A stretch of 7,787 bases of DNA from Deltaproteobacteria bacterium (GTDB lineage: Bacteria; Myxococcota; Myxococcia; Myxococcales; Myxococcaceae): the NCBI GenBank assembly GCA_016875515.1, contig VGRA01000108.1, forward strand, positions 1-7,787, written 5' to 3'. Below are positions 1 to 6,321 of this stretch, in pieces; within the stretch, counting starts at the first letter, position 1, and each line of letters opens with the position of its first letter. The position numbers were made by a program, and so were the translations under genes. The notes below the pieces were generated by a model. It searched no databases. It was not told where the DNA came from and saw only the letters and a program-made list of their open reading frames with translations.

Positions 1-617
1 GTCGTCTCGAGCGACAGGAGGGACGCCCCCGCCGCCCGGCCGCCGGCGAGCCCCGCGTCGTGCGCGGCAGACAGCCCCACGTGCCAGCGGTCCCCGCCCA
101 GCCCCAGCGCGGCCCCCGCGTCAAAGCCCAGCCCGGCGGCGAACAGCCGCGCCCCCAGCACGTCGGAGGCGAGCAACTCCCCACGGAAGCCCCCCGCCTG
201 CAGCGACAGCAGCGCCCCGGCCGGGTGGTAGTCCGGGTTGAGGCTGCCGTCATACCGGCGCACCAGGCGCCCGCTGCCCAGCGTCAGCGGCCCGAGCGCC
301 CCCGCCCGCAGCGACACCGGGCCACCCTCCACCCCCGCGCGCAGCTCGCGCAGCAGCTGCCCGAAGTCACTGGGGCTGTCCCAGTCCGCCCGCCGCAGCC
401 CAGCCGCGGAGAGGCGCAGGCCCGCCCCCAGCTCCACCCCGAAGGCCTCTCCCCCGTCCCACGACACCACCGGCAGCACGGAGGCGTACAGGCTGCTGTC
501 CGCCGGCAGCCCCAGCACGGACACCTCCACCCCGGCGCGCAGCCGCGCGCCGTCCGGGGCAGGCACCTCGGCAGGCGCTGCAGGGAGGAAGAGGAGGAGG
601 ACGGCGAGGGCCGGCAT
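1..617 (-). CDS. Exported beta-strand-rich protein, probably outer-membrane barrel (partial, C-terminus off window)
   Basis: The frame is open from an ATG at 617 down to the left edge, giving at least 205 residues with no stop. The N-terminus, MPALAVLLLFLPAAPA, is a typical Sec signal peptide with likely cleavage after about residue 16. The rest has no cysteine and no lysine. It alternates hydrophobic and polar residues in short strands separated by Gly/Asp turns, as in outer-membrane beta-barrels. A stretch near residues 123-132 (SLNPDYHPAG) resembles a motif I recall from uncharacterised myxobacterial exported proteins; this is from memory. The start lies 14 bp after the stop of the preceding gene, with a GAGGG at 621-625 as a close-set ribosome site. 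The gene is therefore the fourth of the sigma-factor operon. Function is unknown; the surface location is inferred from composition only. Confidence 0.72.
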   Translation of the reverse strand, partial: MPALAVLLLFLPAAPAEVPAPDGARLRAGVEVSVLGLPADSSLYASVLPVVSWDGGEAFGVELGAGLRLSAAGLRRADWDSPSDFGQLLRELRAGVEGGPVSLRAGALGPLTLGSGRLVRRYDGSLNPDYHPAGALLSLQAGGFRGELLASDVLGARLFAAGLGFDAGAALGLGGDRWHVGLSAAHDAGLAGGRAAGASLLSLET

Positions 618-631
618 GCGCCCTCGGGAGC

Positions 632-1063
632 CTAGTCCGGGTGCAGCACGAGGAAGACGAACTGGCCGCGGTCATTGCGCGTCAGCTGCTGGTACAGCGC
701 CCCGCGCTTGCCCAGTTCCAGCATGGAGGTCACCAGCTTCGGCACCTCCACGGAGACAAGGGCCTTGTCGTCCTTTAGCTGCGCGAGCGCGAGCCGCACC
801 TCGCCGCCGCCCGGCAGCGGCAGCGTCTGGGGGGCTTGCCCCGTCAGCACCACCCGCTTCTCGGACAGCCGCCGGAAGGAAGTCAGCGCGGGGCGGGCCG
901 GGAGCTTGCGAAACTCGTCCCGCATGACCGCCAGCTGCGGCGGGTCCACGTCTTCGCCCTGCGAGGAGACGGCCACCAACTCCGCCCGCACGCGCACCGT
1001 CTCCTCCGCGCCGGCGGTGCCGACGAGCAGGAGCAGCAGCGCGGTGGCGAGCCGGTGGGACAT
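632..1063 (-). CDS. Small secreted protein downstream of anti-sigma factor, unknown function
   Basis: This is a 143-residue protein with an N-terminal signal peptide (hydrophobic core residues 7-16, likely cut after TAGA at about 19). The mature part has no cysteine and reads as a compact beta-rich domain. It opens with VRVRAELVAVSS, has a central PARPALTSFRRLSEK, then an LPLPGGGEVRLAL hairpin, and ends in QFVFLVLHPD. I recall similar short exported proteins with a PFxxFxxFxLL-like centre beside anti-sigma genes in Myxococcales; no search could be run. Its ATG shares a base with the TGA of the anti-sigma gene (TGATG at 1065-1061), which implies translational coupling. A GGGGA at 1070-1074 can serve as ribosome site. 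Longer in-frame starts upstream would run antiparallel to family logic and through the anti-sigma gene in another frame, so they are rejected. Likely a periplasmic partner in signalling, by context only. Confidence 0.8.
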   Translation of the reverse strand: MSHRLATALLLLLVGTAGAEETVRVRAELVAVSSQGEDVDPPQLAVMRDEFRKLPARPALTSFRRLSEKRVVLTGQAPQTLPLPGGGEVRLALAQLKDDKALVSVEVPKLVTSMLELGKRGALYQQLTRNDRGQFVFLVLHPD

Positions 1064-1653
1064 CAGAGGTCCCCGCCCTCTTCCTGGCCCTCGTTCGTCT
1101 TGGGCGTCCCGGCGTCCGCAGGCTGGGCGGCCACGTCCAGCTGCCGCTGCGGGTGGTCCACGAGGAAGATGATGGCGCCTCCGGCCTCCGCCTCCAGCAC
1201 CACCGGCGAGACGTCCGGCTCGGCCTGCACGGCCTTCACCGCCATGGTGTCTGCCTTGTACCCCGCCCCGGCCGGGGTGCCGCTGCGACCGAAGCCGAGG
1301 TAGCCCACCCCCACCACCAGCGCCACGCCCACCGCGCCGGCCGCCGCCCAGCCCAGGCCTCCCTGCGGCAGCAGCGCGCCGAAGAGCCCCTCCAGCCACG
1401 CGCGCAGCGAAGGCCGGGCCGGCTCTACCTTCTCCATCACCCGGTCGGTGAAGGCCTTCCAGTCCACCTCGTCTGCCGCGGCGGTGAGCCCCGCGCGCAC
1501 CAGCTGGGACCCGAGCGCCAGGTCCGCGAGCCGAGCACTGCAGTCCCCACACGCCGCGAGGTGGTCCTCCACCGCGGCCTGGTCCTCTGCGGACAGGGCC
1601 CCGTCGAGGAGGGCGGACAGTCTGGGGTGGCAGGCGCTGCAGGGTTCAGCCAT
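1063..1653 (-). CDS. Zinc-finger transmembrane anti-sigma factor
   Basis: This 196-residue protein begins with a ZAS/zf-HC2-type anti-sigma domain. C5 and C8-H9 are followed by the family LLDGALSAEDQ segment and the H31-x3-C35-x2-C38 zinc motif. ZAS domains bind region 2/4 of their cognate ECF sigma factor and hold it inactive at the membrane. A Gly/Ala/Val-rich hydrophobic stretch at about residues 100-121 is the single transmembrane helix, with the zinc finger on the cytoplasmic side. About 75 residues would lie in the periplasm, including a hydrophobic beta segment (GGAIIFLVDHP, about 157-167) and an acidic Gly-rich tail. The gene sits 51 bp downstream of the sigma gene, on the same strand, with a good GAGGT ribosome site (1663-1667) eight bases from the ATG. 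Its stop overlaps the next gene. The inducing signal is not apparent. Confidence 0.92.
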   Translation of the reverse strand: MAEPCSACHPRLSALLDGALSAEDQAAVEDHLAACGDCSARLADLALGSQLVRAGLTAAADEVDWKAFTDRVMEKVEPARPSLRAWLEGLFGALLPQGGLGWAAAGAVGVALVVGVGYLGFGRSGTPAGAGYKADTMAVKAVQAEPDVSPVVLEAEAGGAIIFLVDHPQRQLDVAAQPADAGTPKTNEGQEEGGDL

Positions 1654-1662
1654 GGACGTTCA

Positions 1663-1667
1663 ACCTC
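1663..1667 (-). promoter_or_regulatory. Ribosome binding site of anti-sigma gene
   Basis: GAGGT on the minus strand lies nine bases upstream of the ATG at 1653 and supports that start. It is the clearest Shine-Dalgarno sequence in the window. The sigma gene just upstream has none. Confidence 0.65.
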
Positions 1668-1688
1668 GATTCAGCAGCCCGGACGAAG

Positions 1689-1700
1689 CCGGCTCGCCGG
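1689..1700. repeat. Short GC inverted repeat between sigma and anti-sigma genes
   Basis: CCGGCTCGCCGG forms a 5-bp-arm inverted repeat (CCGGC/GCCGG) just after the sigma-factor stop codon. In RNA it could fold as a small hairpin with a four-base loop. It lacks a following U-tract, so it is not a convincing terminator. It might stabilise or partly attenuate the sigma/anti-sigma transcript, but such short GC palindromes are also frequent by chance in this composition. Confidence 0.3.
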
Positions 1701-1704
1701 ATAT

Positions 1705-2595
1705 TCATGCGCGTGGATCAGCTTTCTTCCTCCCCTTGAATTTGAGCTGCATCTCCATGTATTCGCTGAGCAATTTTTGGAACTTGTTTCGCGCATCGAA
1801 CACCCGGCCGGGCACCAGCGCCTCGGCCACGCCGAGCGCGGTGGCCAGCTCCGGGTAGGACAGCTGGCAGAGCTCCCGCAGCAGCAGCACCTCGCGGTGC
1901 TTCGGCGGCAGGCGGGTCAGCGCGTCCGACAGCGCCGCCTTCATCTGGTCCCGGAAGAAGGCCTCGGCGGGGTCCGGGGCGGGGGCGCGCGGGGCGGCCT
2001 TCGGGGCAGCCGGCTCCGGCGCCGCGTAGGGGCGGAACAGCTTCTCCACCTTGTCCCGGGCGTGGAACAGCCGGCTCATCACCGTCCCCTTGGGGATTTT
2101 CAGCCGCTCGGAGAGCTCCTCGTAGGAGAGCTCCTCCTGCTCGCGCAGTTGGTAGATGTCCCGGTGCTTCTCCGGTACCTGTGACACGGCGGCGTCGTGG
2201 TGCTGCTTCGCCTCTGCGGCCAGGTAGGCCCGGTCCGCCGGAAGGCCGAAGGCGGAGGCCAGCCTCCCCGGCTGGGCTTCGGGGAGCTCCGGGTGGGCCT
2301 CGTCGAACTCCTCGCGCTCCCCCCCGCTCTTCTTCCGGCGCAGCGCGTCAATGCAGACGTGGGAGGTGATGCGGAAAATCCACGTCTTGAAGGACGCGTC
2401 CCCCTTGAAGTGCTCCAGGTGGCGGTGGACCCGGAGGAACACCTCCTGGGCCGCGTCCTCCGCCTCGTCCCGGTCCTTGAGGATGCCCAGCGCCATGCCG
2501 AAGACGGGCTTCTGGTAGCGCTCCATGAGCGCGCGGAAGGCCTCGCGGTCACCGCCGCGCACCTTCTCCACGAGCTGGACATCTTCAAGGACCAA
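1705..2595 (-). CDS. ECF-type RNA polymerase sigma factor with tandem region-4 domains
   Basis: This 296-residue sigma-70 family protein is much longer than the usual ECF length of about 180-200. Region 2 spans about residues 12-90, with the core motif DAAQEVFLRVHRHL followed by FKTWIFRITSHVCIDALRRK. A first region 4 (about 130-188) has the helix-turn-helix LSYEELSERLKIPKGTVMSR and the usual RLFHAR motif. An Ala/Pro-rich linker (191-210) leads to a second region-4-like domain (about 216-277). Aligned by eye without gaps, 138-187 and 227-276 share 21 of 50 residues. The second copy lacks the conserved KGTVMSR recognition segment. The start is a TTG at 2595; an in-frame TAG 12 bp upstream excludes an earlier start. 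No purine-rich ribosome site precedes it, fitting a nearly leaderless mRNA. It heads the operon containing its likely anti-sigma factor. ECF identity is firm; the role of the second domain is unknown. Confidence 0.93.
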   Translation of the reverse strand: MVLEDVQLVEKVRGGDREAFRALMERYQKPVFGMALGILKDRDEAEDAAQEVFLRVHRHLEHFKGDASFKTWIFRITSHVCIDALRRKKSGGEREEFDEAHPELPEAQPGRLASAFGLPADRAYLAAEAKQHHDAAVSQVPEKHRDIYQLREQEELSYEELSERLKIPKGTVMSRLFHARDKVEKLFRPYAAPEPAAPKAAPRAPAPDPAEAFFRDQMKAALSDALTRLPPKHREVLLLRELCQLSYPELATALGVAEALVPGRVFDARNKFQKLLSEYMEMQLKFKGRKKADPRA

Positions 2596-2604
2596 GGGGG
2601 GCGG

Positions 2605-2634
2605 ACACTACGGAAGATCCCGCCTTGGCGTCCA
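2605..2634 (-). promoter_or_regulatory. Candidate promoter of the sigma-factor operon
   Basis: On the minus strand, TGGACG (2634-2629; 4 of 6 match to TTGACA) is followed after 18 bp by TAGTGT (2610-2605; fits TAnnnT). Transcription would begin near 2598, only a few bases before the TTG start at 2595. That would give a leaderless or very short-leader mRNA and explain the missing Shine-Dalgarno. The prediction is by eye. No convincing GGAAC/TCT-type ECF autoregulatory promoter was found, although GGAAAC occurs at 2650-2645. Confidence 0.4.
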
Positions 2635-2640
2635 GACGCC
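2627..2640. promoter_or_regulatory. Perfect 14-bp inverted repeat, candidate operator in divergent promoter region
   Basis: GGCGTCCAGACGCC is a perfect inverted repeat with 6-bp arms and a 2-bp centre. It lies between the divergently transcribed sigma operon and lipoprotein gene and overlaps the candidate -35 element of the sigma operon. A dimeric repressor bound there could control the sigma promoter and perhaps both. No regulator is identified, and GC palindromes of this size can occur by chance. Confidence 0.4.
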
Positions 2641-2645
2641 GGATG

Positions 2646-2675
2646 TTTCCGCCCCGGCCCGGCCCGGAATACTCT
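2646..2675 (+). promoter_or_regulatory. Candidate promoter of the large lipoprotein gene
   Basis: TACTCT at 2670-2675 fits a TAnnnT -10 element in one of the few AT-containing spots of the region. A weak -35 candidate, TTTCCG, lies 18 bp upstream at 2646-2651. The start site would fall near 2682, a few bases before the ATG at 2686, and no Shine-Dalgarno is visible. A nearly leaderless transcript is implied. The -10 is plausible, while the -35 is weak; an alternative sigma factor could be used instead. Confidence 0.33.
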
Positions 2676-2685
2676 TTCCCACCCC

Positions 2686-5600
2686 ATGTTCCTGCGCCCC
2701 GCCACCCTGGCCCTTGCGCTGGGCCTGCTCGCCGCCACCGGCTGCACCAAGGAGGACGGCGGGGTGCTCGTCCAGGTGGACGTGGCGGCGAGGGCCAGGG
2801 CGGTGTGCGTGCGGGTGGTGGCCCGGCCGGCTGCGGGCGGGCCCGAGCAGCGCACCGCCGCCATGCCGCGCGACTCTGCCCTCAAGGTGGCGCTCTATGC
2901 CTCGGAGAAGCTGGGGCGGGCCGTGGTGGTGACGGCCCGCGGCTACGCGGACTGCTCGGAGACGGCGCTGCCGGACGAGGAGAGCGCACCGGCCCGGGTG
3001 ACCATCCCTTCGAGGGGAACGCAGACGGTGACGCTGTCGCTCGAGCGCAAGGTGGTTCCCGGGGACTCGGACGACGACGGCTTCGCCGCGAAGTCCGCGG
3101 GCGGTGCGGACTGCGACGACCGGGACCCCCTCACCTACCCCGGCGCGCAGGAGGCGTGCGGCGGGACGGAGGAGCTGGACCGGGACTGTGACGGCAAGCG
3201 CGGGTGCGCAGACGAGGACTGCGCCCCCTTCCCCTGCGGCAACGACGGCGGCTGCGTGGGCACCACCTGCCAGGGCTCGCTGCAGGAGGTGTGCGGGGAC
3301 GGCGTGGACAACGACGCGGACGGGGACGTGGACTGCCTGGATGATGGGTGCGACGGCGAGCCCTGCAACGACGGCACCGCCTGCACCACGGGCGAGCGCT
3401 GCGGCGTGGGCGGCGTCGGCGCGCGCGCCTGCATCCCCTCCGCCCTGCCGGAGGACACCGTCCGGTGCACGAGCCCCCCGGGACCGTGCTTCCTCGGCGC
3501 GGGCACGTGCGACCCGGTGGACGGCAGCTGCCGCTATGACGTCAACCCGGACAAGGTCGACCAGGCCTGTGACGACGGCCTCGCCTGCACCGTGGGGGAC
3601 ACCTGCCTCGAGGACGGCGGGTGCACCGGGGCTCCGAAGGTGTGCGCGCCCTGGGGGGCCTGCTTCGGCCAGGGCACCTGCAACGCGGAGGACGGCGGGT
3701 GCGAGTACCCCGTGGTGCTCACCAACACCTGCGACGACGGGGACGCCTGCACGCTGGGAGACCGCTGCATGGCGGACGGCGGCTGCGAGCCCGCCTCCGC
3801 GGTCACCTGCGATGCCGGCCCCTGCCAGGTGAGCGCCTGCGAGAAGGCCACCGGGGTGTGCAAGGTCACCTCCAGCCGCGCCAACGGCCTGTCGTGCGAG
3901 GACGGGGACAAATGCACCTTCGGGGATGCGTGCCAGGACGGCGTGTGCGCCGGCACCCCCACCGTCTGCGAGGACGGCAACACCTGCACCGACAACACCT
4001 GCAACCCGGGAACAGGCAACTGCGACACCTCCTTCAACACCGCGGCGTGCAGCGACAACAACCCCTGCACCGTGGGGGACATCTGCAGCGCCGGCACCTG
4101 CACCGCCTCGCCCAAGGTGTGCAACGACAACAACGCCTGCACCACGGACAACTGCAACGCGACCACGGGCGCGTGCGAGACCTCTCCCGCCGCGGCGACG
4201 GTGAAGTGCACGGACAACAACCCCTGCACCGGCCCCTCCGGGGACGACTTCTGCAACGGCAGCGGCGGCTGCCTCGCCGGGACGCCGAAGAGCTGTCCGG
4301 TGACGGACGCGCAGTGCCAGGTCTCCAGCTGCGACACCACCGCTGGCAACTGCACCGCGGTGCAAAACCTGGCCAACGGCACCGCCTGCTCGGACAACGA
4401 CGCCTGCACCGGCAACAACGGGACGGACAGCTGCCTCAACGGGGCCTGCACGCCGGGGGCGGCCAAGAACTGCCCGGTGATGGACGCGCAGTGCCAGACG
4501 GCCACCTGCAACACGGCCACCGGCGCATGCGGCGTGCAGGACAAGGTAAACGGCACCCTCTGCACCGACAGCGACGCATGCACCGGCGTCAACGGGCAGG
4601 ACGGCTGCTCCAGCGGCACGTGCACGCCCGGGGCGAAGAAGGACTGCAGCGACGGCGTTGCCTGCACGGTGGACGGCTGCACCGCAGCGACCGGTGTGTG
4701 CACCCACACGCCGGACGCAGGGACCTGCGCGGACACCTTCTCCTGCACCGTGGACAGCTGCGACCCCACCGCCGCGTCCGGCACCACCGGCTGCGAGCAG
4801 ACGCCGGAGAACACCGCGTGCGTGGCCCCCACCTGCCAGGCCGTGGTGGCCTGCATCCCCTCCAGCCCGGACGCGGACACGTCGGGCTGCGCCTTCCTGG
4901 ACAAGCCGGACGGGACGGCGTGCGAGTTCACCGCCGGGGAGGCGGCTTCCGGCGTGTGCGCGGGGGCGGGCGGCACGCCCGCGGGCGCCGGCCTCGCCAC
5001 CTGCATCCGGGCGTTCGGCTACGTCCCGTCCAACTTCTCCACGGGGGACACCGGCAACGTCCCGCCCACGTCCCAGCCGCTCGTGGTGGCCGCCGGCTGC
5101 ACCTTCACGCTGGACACCTTCGCGCCGTCCCTCACAGCCACGGGCACCGTCACCGCCACGGGCGCCGCCTGCGTGGTGCCCCAGGGCATGCTCCCCCGGT
5201 ACGTCAACCAACTGGGCGCCGCCGCCGTCCCCTCTGCCCTGCTGGCCGTCTCTGGGCTGGACATCCAGGCAGGCGGCACGCTGCGCGTCACCGGAACCAC
5301 CCGCCCCGGCATCCTTGCGGTGTGGGGACATGCAACGGTGGCCGGGACGCTGGACGCCAGCGCCAGCCTCGCAACGAAGGGGCCGGGGGCAGACCCCGGT
5401 ACGTGCCCCACCCCCACCGCGGCAGGCAACGGGCTCGGCGCGGCGGGCGGGGCAGGGGGCCCCAACGGGACGCAGGGCGGCACCGGCGGTTCCGGCGAGG
5501 CGACCAACACCACCTCCGCGGGAGGCGTGCCGGCCGCCTTCACCGCCAACCTCCAGCCGCTCACCGGCGGCTGCTCGGGCGGGGCGGGCGGCATTGCCAC

Positions 5601-6318
5601 CGGGTCCAACGTGGCCGCGGCCAGCGGGGGTGGGGGCGGCGGCGGGTTGCAGCTGTCCGTCGCCGGCACGCTGTTCGTCTCCGGCCGCATCTCGGCTGCG
5701 GGAGGAGGCGGCGGAGCGGGGCTGACGTACACCAACGGCTCCCACATTGACGGGCAAGGCGGCGGTGGGGGCGGCGCCGGCGGCTCGCTGCTGCTCGAGG
5801 CGCTCACGCTGGTGCTGAAGGGCACCGCCCAGGTGACGGCCAACGGGGGCGGCGGGGGAGGCGGTGCCAAGGGCGCTGCGGTGGGCAACGGAGCGGCCGG
5901 CAACAACGGCGCGCTCAATGCGCTCAACCCCACCGTGACCTTCGTGGGCACCTCCCCGGGACAGGGGGGAGCAGGCGGGTTGAACTCCTTCGCGATGGGT
6001 TCCGACCAGAACGGCGGCGGCAATGGCGGCGCCGGCGTGGCCACCTTGCCGCTCGTCGTGTCCACCCAGGCGACCACGGGCAACCACGGCCAGGATGACC
6101 AGGGCGGCGGCGGCGATGACTCGGCGGGCGGCGGCGGCGGCGGCGGGCTCGGACGCGTCCGCATCAACAACTGGGGCAGCTTCTGCCGCGAGGCCTCCAG
6201 TCTCACCGCGCTGCCCCACAACGTGAGCCCCAACAGTGGCGGGGCCGGCCTCAGCTACTCAGCCAGCGGCGGGGCGGCCACCTCCACCCTCCCCGCCACC
6301 TCGTCCAGCTGCAACTAG
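2686..6318 (+). CDS. Large modular cysteine-rich lipoprotein with MopE-like motifs and glycine-rich C-terminus
   Basis: This is a 1210-residue protein. Its hydrophobic signal sequence ends in LLAATG-C20, a lipoprotein-type cleavage site with Ala rather than Leu at -3. Residues 26-120 form a beta-rich domain. Acidic MopE/thrombospondin-3-like motifs follow: DSDDDGF (127-133), GGADCDDRDPLTYPGAQEAC (139-158) and DGVDNDADGDVDCLDDGCDG (205-224). In related proteins such motifs bind calcium or copper. From about 227 to 773 come roughly 14 cysteine-rich repeats of the form C-x-D-x3-C-T-x-G-D-x-C, including a tandem duplication. Residues 780-897 resemble stacked beta-helix strands, and about 899-1162 are rich in Gly runs. 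I count 95 cysteines. There is no MYXO-CTERM or transmembrane tail. The ATG at 2686 is chosen because it begins the signal peptide; the frame stays open upstream only as antisense of the sigma gene. Likely surface-anchored or secreted, perhaps in adhesion or matrix; function unproven. Confidence 0.9.
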   Translation: MFLRPATLALALGLLAATGCTKEDGGVLVQVDVAARARAVCVRVVARPAAGGPEQRTAAMPRDSALKVALYASEKLGRAVVVTARGYADCSETALPDEESAPARVTIPSRGTQTVTLSLERKVVPGDSDDDGFAAKSAGGADCDDRDPLTYPGAQEACGGTEELDRDCDGKRGCADEDCAPFPCGNDGGCVGTTCQGSLQEVCGDGVDNDADGDVDCLDDGCDGEPCNDGTACTTGERCGVGGVGARACIPSALPEDTVRCTSPPGPCFLGAGTCDPVDGSCRYDVNPDKVDQACDDGLACTVGDTCLEDGGCTGAPKVCAPWGACFGQGTCNAEDGGCEYPVVLTNTCDDGDACTLGDRCMADGGCEPASAVTCDAGPCQVSACEKATGVCKVTSSRANGLSCEDGDKCTFGDACQDGVCAGTPTVCEDGNTCTDNTCNPGTGNCDTSFNTAACSDNNPCTVGDICSAGTCTASPKVCNDNNACTTDNCNATTGACETSPAAATVKCTDNNPCTGPSGDDFCNGSGGCLAGTPKSCPVTDAQCQVSSCDTTAGNCTAVQNLANGTACSDNDACTGNNGTDSCLNGACTPGAAKNCPVMDAQCQTATCNTATGACGVQDKVNGTLCTDSDACTGVNGQDGCSSGTCTPGAKKDCSDGVACTVDGCTAATGVCTHTPDAGTCADTFSCTVDSCDPTAASGTTGCEQTPENTACVAPTCQAVVACIPSSPDADTSGCAFLDKPDGTACEFTAGEAASGVCAGAGGTPAGAGLATCIRAFGYVPSNFSTGDTGNVPPTSQPLVVAAGCTFTLDTFAPSLTATGTVTATGAACVVPQGMLPRYVNQLGAAAVPSALLAVSGLDIQAGGTLRVTGTTRPGILAVWGHATVAGTLDASASLATKGPGADPGTCPTPTAAGNGLGAAGGAGGPNGTQGGTGGSGEATNTTSAGGVPAAFTANLQPLTGGCSGGAGGIATGSNVAAASGGGGGGGLQLSVAGTLFVSGRISAAGGGGGAGLTYTNGSHIDGQGGGGGGAGGSLLLEALTLVLKGTAQVTANGGGGGGGAKGAAVGNGAAGNNGALNALNPTVTFVGTSPGQGGAGGLNSFAMGSDQNGGGNGGAGVATLPLVVSTQATTGNHGQDDQGGGGDDSAGGGGGGGLGRVRINNWGSFCREASSLTALPHNVSPNSGGAGLSYSASGGAATSTLPATSSSCN
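4294..4644 (+). repeat. Tandem 59/58-residue duplication inside the cysteine-rich region
   Basis: Residues 537-595 and 596-653 of the lipoprotein are adjacent copies of one unit. They start CPVTDAQCQ and CPVMDAQCQ, continue with a C-x4-A/T-x2-G-x-C segment, NGTAC/NGTLC and DACTG-N-x2-D, and end CTPGAAKN and CTPGAKKD. Each copy pairs two cysteine-rich subrepeats, so the expansion unit here was a repeat pair of about 177 bp. The copies have diverged at the DNA level, so this is not a fresh duplication. Confidence 0.8.
6127..6144 (+). repeat. GGC trinucleotide run encoding polyglycine
   Basis: Six consecutive GGC codons, followed by GGG, encode a seven-glycine run near the C-terminus of the lipoprotein. 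Length change by slippage would stay in frame and alter only the glycine count. It is the cleanest microsatellite-like tract of several G-rich runs between 5380 and 6150. Confidence 0.6.
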
Positions 6319-6321
6319 CGC

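Noticed and set aside
1627..1641. CXXCH (CSACH, residues 5-9 of the anti-sigma) as a cytochrome c heme site
   Set aside because: The segment lies on the cytoplasmic side with no signal peptide ahead and fits the first zinc ligands of a ZAS domain.
1153..2184. A 343-codon plus-strand open frame
   Set aside because: It is antisense to the sigma and anti-sigma genes, which have unmistakable domains. Its translation is Arg/Gln/His-rich shadow sequence.
2645..2650. GGAAAC on the minus strand as an ECF -35 element
   Set aside because: No matching -10 (TCT/CGT type) occurs at 15-17 bp spacing, so autoregulation through it is not supported.
2197..2685. N-terminal extension of the lipoprotein frame by 163 codons
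   Set aside because: It is antisense to the sigma-factor gene and would bury the lipoprotein signal peptide; the ATG at 2686 starts that signal.
3292..5015. CRISPR-like array from the regularly spaced repeats
   Set aside because: Repeats are diverged, in frame, variable in spacing and encode cysteine-rich protein units; there are no identical direct repeats with unique spacers.
2608..6219. A 1203-codon open frame antisense to the lipoprotein gene, and a 490-codon one at 3534-5006
   Set aside because: Both are antisense shadows produced by GC-rich third positions and the repetitive Cys/Gly coding sequence. Their translations are low-complexity with no signal peptide or domain, while the plus strand has clear domains.
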